Of a stretch of DNA of 10,517 bases, positions 7,573 to 10,517 are shown piece by piece. The position numbers and the translations under genes are program-made. The stretch covers positions 1-10,517 of the forward strand of contig CABQJA010000065.1 of the NCBI GenBank assembly GCA_902464345.1, written 5' to 3'. Every line of letters begins with the position of its first letter. Positions within the stretch are counted from its first letter, which is position 1. This stretch comes from an uncultured Clostridium sp. (GTDB lineage: Bacteria; Bacillota; Clostridia; Lachnospirales; Lachnospiraceae). The notes beneath the pieces are model-generated. The model was not told where the DNA came from. It saw only the letters and a program-made list of their open reading frames with translations, and did not search any database.

Positions 7573-8313
7573 CTATTCTTCCGCCCAGAAATCTACCGGA
7601 TCCCGCCAGTCACAATACCAGCCGTTCTTTCCCAGTGAATATCGGAACATATATTTTGCATAAATCTCATCTTCCGGAATAAATGTCTGATTCCAGTATC
7701 TGGAATCTGCGGAATTCTCCCGGTTATCGCCTAACAGAAAATAGCTGTTTGCCGGAACGATCCAATCATTCTCGCCATCCCGCAGGGCACTGGTCGTCCC
7801 CTGTACATAGTCATCCCGCACGCGGCGGTCATTCACATACACGCCATCTGCCCGCAGTTCTACGTGATCACCCGGACAACCGATCACTCGCTTGACCATA
7901 AACTCGTTATATTCTGCGCTCCAGAATATCACAATCTCTCCATAGGTCGGCTGGCCAAACCAGTATGCCATCCGGTTACCAACAATCCGGTCTCCGGTCA
8001 TGATCGTTGTCTCCATGGAGCCGGACGGTACCTCAGCATGAAAAAACATCACCTGTGTCAGTACCAGTGCAATCAGGATTCCGTATAATACCGGAAGTAC
8101 CACCGCATGCACAAAGGACTTCAGCTTCTGCCCCGGTCTTCTGGCCTCTTCCTCCAGATTCTCCTGTAATTCCACCTGACGCTCTGCTTCAAACTTCCGC
8201 TCCACCTGCGTCTGTGCTTCATTCAGAAGATGTTCTGTCTGCTCCTCCGGCTGTTCCGATAGTTCTATATTCTGTAAATCATTTTCTAATGGATTATTAT
8301 TTTCTTCCTTCAC
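7573..8313 (-). CDS. lepB: Signal peptidase I with a long cytoplasmic N-terminal extension
   Basis: A membrane serine protease that removes signal peptides from exported proteins. A single transmembrane segment (about 67-90) is followed by the extracytoplasmic catalytic domain. The nucleophile is S99 in VPSGSMETT, the general-base Lys is K141 in MVKRVIGCPGD, and the third box GDNRENSADSRYW is at 195-207. It is the Gram-positive (SipS-like) type in lacking large insertions, but is 246 aa because the first about 65 residues form a Glu/Gln-rich, probably coiled-coil cytoplasmic tail. Translation starts at a GTG with AGGA 7 nt upstream; no ATG lies between it and the membrane segment. It is first in the cluster leading to coaX and dusB, with its own promoter at 8398-8426. 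Confidence 0.95.
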   Translation of the reverse strand: MKEENNNPLENDLQNIELSEQPEEQTEHLLNEAQTQVERKFEAERQVELQENLEEEARRPGQKLKSFVHAVVLPVLYGILIALVLTQVMFFHAEVPSGSMETTIMTGDRIVGNRMAYWFGQPTYGEIVIFWSAEYNEFMVKRVIGCPGDHVELRADGVYVNDRRVRDDYVQGTTSALRDGENDWIVPANSYFLLGDNRENSADSRYWNQTFIPEDEIYAKYMFRYSLGKNGWYCDWRDPVDFWAEE

Positions 8314-8355
8314 AATCGTTTCCTGTCATTTCTATATGTATGATATGTTGTTTTT

Positions 8356-8395
8356 GCATTATGCCGGTATGTGCAAGCACATCCCGTCGCAATGC
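8356..8395. repeat. 40-nt imperfect palindrome in the lepB leader
   Basis: The interval pairs as GCATT/AATGC outside, a 4x4 mismatch, CGG/CCG, one mismatch, then ATGTG/CACAT around a 4-base centre. The core reads ATGTGC-N2-GCACAT. It begins almost exactly at the expected transcription start of lepB. On the minus strand it is followed by an A-run rather than Ts, so it is not a terminator in that direction. It could be an operator or a 5' leader stem. Confidence 0.6.
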
Positions 8396-8397
8396 TC

Positions 8398-8426
8398 ATT
8401 ATATCACAGAATCCTGAATATGACCA
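8398..8426 (-). promoter_or_regulatory. Probable extended -10 promoter of the lepB operon
   Basis: Read on the minus strand, TGGTCA (8426-8421), a 17-bp spacer, then TGATATAAT: a perfect TATAAT (8403-8398) preceded by the TGn of an extended -10. The TGA is also the stop codon of the upstream methyltransferase-like gene. Start of transcription is expected near 8391, giving a leader of about 78 nt. Confidence 0.6.
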
Positions 8427-9267
8427 TAAGGTAGCTCTTTTCTTCTGAAAACGGCCACAGCATATATGCGCAATCCGCAATCTGCAGTTCCTGCTTCTCA
8501 TAGGCCTTTCCGATTTCCTGTTCCAGCTGATAGGCTCCTTCCACCCGTGACATCCGCATCTGATGCAAACCGGAGCTTCCCTGTTCGGTCAACCGCTCAA
8601 TTGCTTCCTCTCTGAGTGCGGTATCCTCCCAAAGGAATGTCGTATACTCGTACCCCAGATACACGACTCTTCCATATTGTCTCATAACACATAAGGATTC
8701 TTCCGCAAAGCTTCGGTTTAAATGCTCCACGATCCGTTGTACCTGTTGCCGTACCGATAACGGATAGCGCCCTGTCTGCAGCGTAAGTATCAACGGCATA
8801 TATACCTGACTGTGAAACCCCATGCAAATAATCCGGTCAAACTTTGGGATTCCGTACAGCTCCAGGGTATCTTGAACTACATGCCGAAAGCTTCTCTGTG
8901 TCCGGAATGTATCTTCGTAGACCGTCTGCCATTCTGACAATGTCTCTGTTCCGGCCTCACATGCCTTCTGAAATGCATCCAGCTGCTGCTCTGACAGTCC
9001 CACTGCATCTGCACATATTGTATGCAGATTTTCATGCTTTCCCACCTTCTCTGTGCCTGCCTGCAGAGCCTCCGGATTACAGTCCAGCAAAAATACCTGC
9101 CGGTCATTTTCCAACAGCCATTCCAGTTCCAGATCATCACAGGCCCCTGCTCCTACGACCAGCACCGCTTCTCCCGGTTCTGCATCCGTCATCACATATG
9201 CCGTCAGATCTCTCCGATATGCTTCCCAGCGTTCATCCGCTCCGTCAATTCTTGGATTTCCATTCAT
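8404..9267 (-). CDS. Methyltransferase-fold protein of unknown function
   Basis: A 287-aa soluble protein. The N-terminal third looks like a class I SAM-dependent Rossmann fold: a glycine-rich loop VLVVGAGACDDLEL (35-48), an acidic end of strand 2 in VFLLDCNPEAL (D62), and ICADAVG (84-90). FDRIICMGFHSQVYMP (143-158) could be the strand 4 region. No catalytic motif for a known substrate (such as NPPY) is seen, and the C-terminal half (about 160-287), with LCVMRQYGRVVYLGYEYTTF, matches nothing I recognise. So the fold is likely and the reaction unknown. GAAGAGG 6 nt before the ATG supports the start. It follows the asparaginase-like gene by 16 nt and is surely co-transcribed with it. Its stop codon forms part of the lepB promoter. 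A non-methylating NAD-binding protein is a less likely alternative. Confidence 0.65.
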   Translation of the reverse strand: MNGNPRIDGADERWEAYRRDLTAYVMTDAEPGEAVLVVGAGACDDLELEWLLENDRQVFLLDCNPEALQAGTEKVGKHENLHTICADAVGLSEQQLDAFQKACEAGTETLSEWQTVYEDTFRTQRSFRHVVQDTLELYGIPKFDRIICMGFHSQVYMPLILTLQTGRYPLSVRQQVQRIVEHLNRSFAEESLCVMRQYGRVVYLGYEYTTFLWEDTALREEAIERLTEQGSSGLHQMRMSRVEGAYQLEQEIGKAYEKQELQIADCAYMLWPFSEEKSYLMVIFRIL

Positions 9268-9283
9268 CTTATGCCTCTTCGTT

Positions 9284-10303
9284 TTATTCTTTATCCTTCG
9301 GCTTTATATCCCCAGCCGTTTCATTCACACTCCAGCTTATCTGAAGCCATAATTTACAATATGCTGCAATCGGCGCCACACCCTCAAGGATTTTCACGCC
9401 ACAATCCCTGTATGCCTGTTTGGTCTCATAACCACCTTCCAGTTGCTCGACTCCCAGCAGATAGACCGGGATATTTCTTTCTGTCATTTCCTGTACATAG
9501 CTACGAAACGCATCGTCAACCCGCATCGTTCCGGCATGATAGCACTGTAACATAACCGCCCGAATGCCTCCCGGCTGCCCGGGCCTCGGATATACGATTC
9601 CGGGAGCCATGTGAATCCACAGGATTCCGGATTCCTTTTTCAGTGCATGGTATATTTCTCCCGGTGACGGCATTTCCCCCATGTCCTTTTGTAGAGTTTC
9701 CGGCTCTTTATCCTCTCCGGCCACCCAGGTACCATCCGGCCGATACCATCCCACACAGCTTCCGTAAATGCTATGAAGATCGTCCTCAAACACAGCATGC
9801 TCCAGTAGATGCGTTCCCCGATGAACATAGGTATTGCCGTCCGCATTCCGATAAACAACGCCGACACCACAATACCCATCTACTATCCGTTGCACCGCAT
9901 AGCGGAAATTATCCAGTCCGTTCGCTCGTGCATCCTCCAATGGATAATTACTGGATACCAGCAGGATCGGAACCAGCCGATTCCCATATACATATTCCAA
10001 CATGGCCGCAGTATACTGTAGTGTATCTGTTCCATGGCAGACAATGATTCCATCATATTTTGCCGCTTCTATACAATCACCGACTTCATCCAGCAACTTT
10101 ATCAGGTACTTAGCCTCCAGATTTTCACTCAATATCTGATATGGCATCCGGCTGTCTATCTCCACTCCCGCCGCCAGATCCGGATATTTCATCCGAAACA
10201 GCCGCAATACCTCATACGGCGTCTCCGTGTCCGGGGCGATCCAACCATCCTGTACCACCTTACTGCCAATGGTTCCTCCTGTTGCAAGCATCGCTATTTT
10301 CAT
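9284..10303 (-). CDS. Asparaginase/glutaminase-family protein, probable missing catalytic Lys
   Basis: A 339-aa cytoplasmic protein of the type I L-asparaginase fold, the family that hydrolyses asparagine to aspartate and ammonia. The first active-site box LATGGTIGS carries the nucleophile Thr (T11) near the N-terminus, and the second, CHGTDTLQYTAA, has T92 and D93. Family-like segments follow, including PLEDARANGLDN, VHRGTH, MAPGIVYPRP and GVEQLEGGYET. Aligned by eye with E. coli AnsA, the catalytic Lys of NRTTK falls on His165 (HRGTH here), and the substrate-contact box DSSDM is degenerate (LSENL). Asparagine hydrolysis is therefore doubtful. The start at 10303 is preferred over the ATG at 10318 because AAGGGA lies 6 nt before it, whereas 10318 has no ribosome site. 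It is the first gene of a pair with the methyltransferase-like gene. Confidence 0.8.
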   Translation of the reverse strand: MKIAMLATGGTIGSKVVQDGWIAPDTETPYEVLRLFRMKYPDLAAGVEIDSRMPYQILSENLEAKYLIKLLDEVGDCIEAAKYDGIIVCHGTDTLQYTAAMLEYVYGNRLVPILLVSSNYPLEDARANGLDNFRYAVQRIVDGYCGVGVVYRNADGNTYVHRGTHLLEHAVFEDDLHSIYGSCVGWYRPDGTWVAGEDKEPETLQKDMGEMPSPGEIYHALKKESGILWIHMAPGIVYPRPGQPGGIRAVMLQCYHAGTMRVDDAFRSYVQEMTERNIPVYLLGVEQLEGGYETKQAYRDCGVKILEGVAPIAAYCKLWLQISWSVNETAGDIKPKDKE

Positions 10304-10338
10304 TCTGTTTCCCTTCATTTCTTATTGAAATTAGTATC

Positions 10339-10367
10339 AAGTTATCAAACCTTTTTCTATCTGTCAA
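10339..10367 (-). promoter_or_regulatory. Probable promoter of the asparaginase-like operon
   Basis: On the minus strand a perfect TTGACA (10367-10362) is followed by a 17-bp spacer and TGATAACTT: a weak -10 (TAACTT, 10344-10339) aided by the TGn extended -10 motif. Transcription would start near 10332, about 29 nt before the start codon. Two TTGATA direct repeats, 8 nt apart (10348-10343 and 10340-10335), overlap the -10 and could be a regulator site. Confidence 0.55.
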
Positions 10368-10398
10368 TTCCTTATATTATTGTTTTTGAGAAAAAAAT

Positions 10399-10465
10399 TC
10401 ACCCTTTATTGACAAGGTATAATTCCCCCTCTATAATTAAAATAATATTACCGAATAAAGGGTGA
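10399..10465. repeat. 12-bp perfect inverted repeat flanking a promoter
   Basis: The left arm TCACCCTTTATT (10399-10410) and right arm AATAAAGGGTGA (10454-10465) are exact reverse complements, 43 bp apart. The left arm supplies the first two bases of the -35 element and the right arm overlaps the ribosome binding site of the gene at 10472. It may be a split operator or an invertible-promoter boundary. Confidence 0.8.
10409..10437 (+). promoter_or_regulatory. Perfect-consensus sigma-A promoter with A/T-rich upstream tract
   Basis: TTGACA (10409-10414) and TATAAT (10432-10437) match consensus fully with the ideal 17-bp spacer. An A-run at 10391-10397 and T/A-rich sequence further upstream resemble an UP element. 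A second TATAAT lies in the spacer (10418-10423). The start site should be near 10444, giving a leader of about 28 nt. Such a promoter should be very strong unless repressed. Confidence 0.85.
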
Positions 10466-10471
10466 TACTTT

Positions 10472-10517
10472 ATGGGATTTCAATTAGCAGATGACAATGA
10501 TTCATCGTCATCTTCGA
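10472..10517 (+). CDS. 5' end of an unidentified gene, cut by the window edge
   Basis: ATG at 10472 opens a frame of 15 complete codons to the window end, starting MGFQLADDND and followed by a run of Ser. It is supported by AAAGGGTGA 6 nt upstream and by the consensus promoter at 10409-10437, rather than by its own short sequence. GATGACAATGA/TCATCGTCATC inside the first codons forms an imperfect palindrome (10490-10512). Nothing in these residues identifies a family, and no signal peptide is evident. Expression is expected to be high or tightly repressed given the promoter and the inverted repeat. Confidence 0.6.
   Translation, partial: MGFQLADDNDSSSSS

Noticed and set aside
9284..10318. 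ATG start at 10318 for the asparaginase-like protein
   Set aside because: No ribosome site precedes it, whereas the AAGGGA lies inside that extension and is well placed for the ATG at 10303.
10490..10512. Palindrome in the first codons of the gene at 10472 as a regulatory hairpin
   Set aside because: It is imperfect, has almost no loop, and may simply reflect Asp and Ser codons; the gene is cut by the window edge so it cannot be judged.

Overview
The window looks like chromosomal DNA from an anaerobic Clostridia bacterium, most likely Lachnospiraceae. This rests on four things: a HTH-less LacI-type sensor fused to GGDEF, a small protein resembling the clostridial DUF6145 family, strong AGGAGG-type ribosome binding sites, and compact head-to-tail operons of moderate G+C. 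No rRNA, tRNA, CRISPR array, insertion sequence, phage gene or toxin-antitoxin pair is visible. Most of the window is well-packed housekeeping sequence.

Layout from left to right: (1) 35-2356, plus strand, a soluble diguanylate cyclase with a LacI-like ligand-binding domain. (2) 2400-3818, minus, a dGTP triphosphohydrolase (dgt) that converges on it, with a hairpin at its 3' end. (3) A divergent promoter region at 3819-3937, then a Mn-type superoxide dismutase at 3938-4555 (plus), whose end overlaps by 18 bp the end of a convergent nitroreductase-family flavoprotein (4538-5080, minus). (4) A tight minus-strand cluster read right to left: lepB (8313-7573), a DUF6145-like gene, a Dabb-domain gene, coaX and dusB (ending at 5132), with gaps of 19, 12, 17 and 2 nt. 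Its likely promoter lies at 8398-8426. (5) A two-gene minus-strand unit: an asparaginase-like gene (10303-9284) and a methyltransferase-fold gene of unknown role (9267-8404). (6) A divergent control region at 10304-10471, followed by the first 15 codons of a plus-strand gene that leaves the window.

Functionally, the lepB cluster joins protein export (signal peptidase I), CoA synthesis (type III pantothenate kinase) and tRNA modification (dihydrouridine synthase), with two small proteins of unclear role. The SOD and nitroreductase could both relate to oxygen or redox stress, but they are on opposite strands.

The points most worth a second look are: the far-right control region, where a perfect-consensus promoter sits between two arms of a 12-bp perfect inverted repeat; the asparaginase-like protein, which appears to have His where the catalytic Lys should be; the uncharacterised methyltransferase-like partner gene; the lepB promoter, whose extended -10 uses the upstream gene's stop codon and is followed by a 40-nt imperfect palindrome; and the large unassigned middle region of the LacI-GGDEF protein. 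I see no clear new multi-gene defence or biosynthetic system. Four gene starts were assigned by ribosome-binding-site position or lack of alternatives: dgt, the Dabb gene and the asparaginase-like gene were moved to internal ATGs, and lepB starts at GTG.
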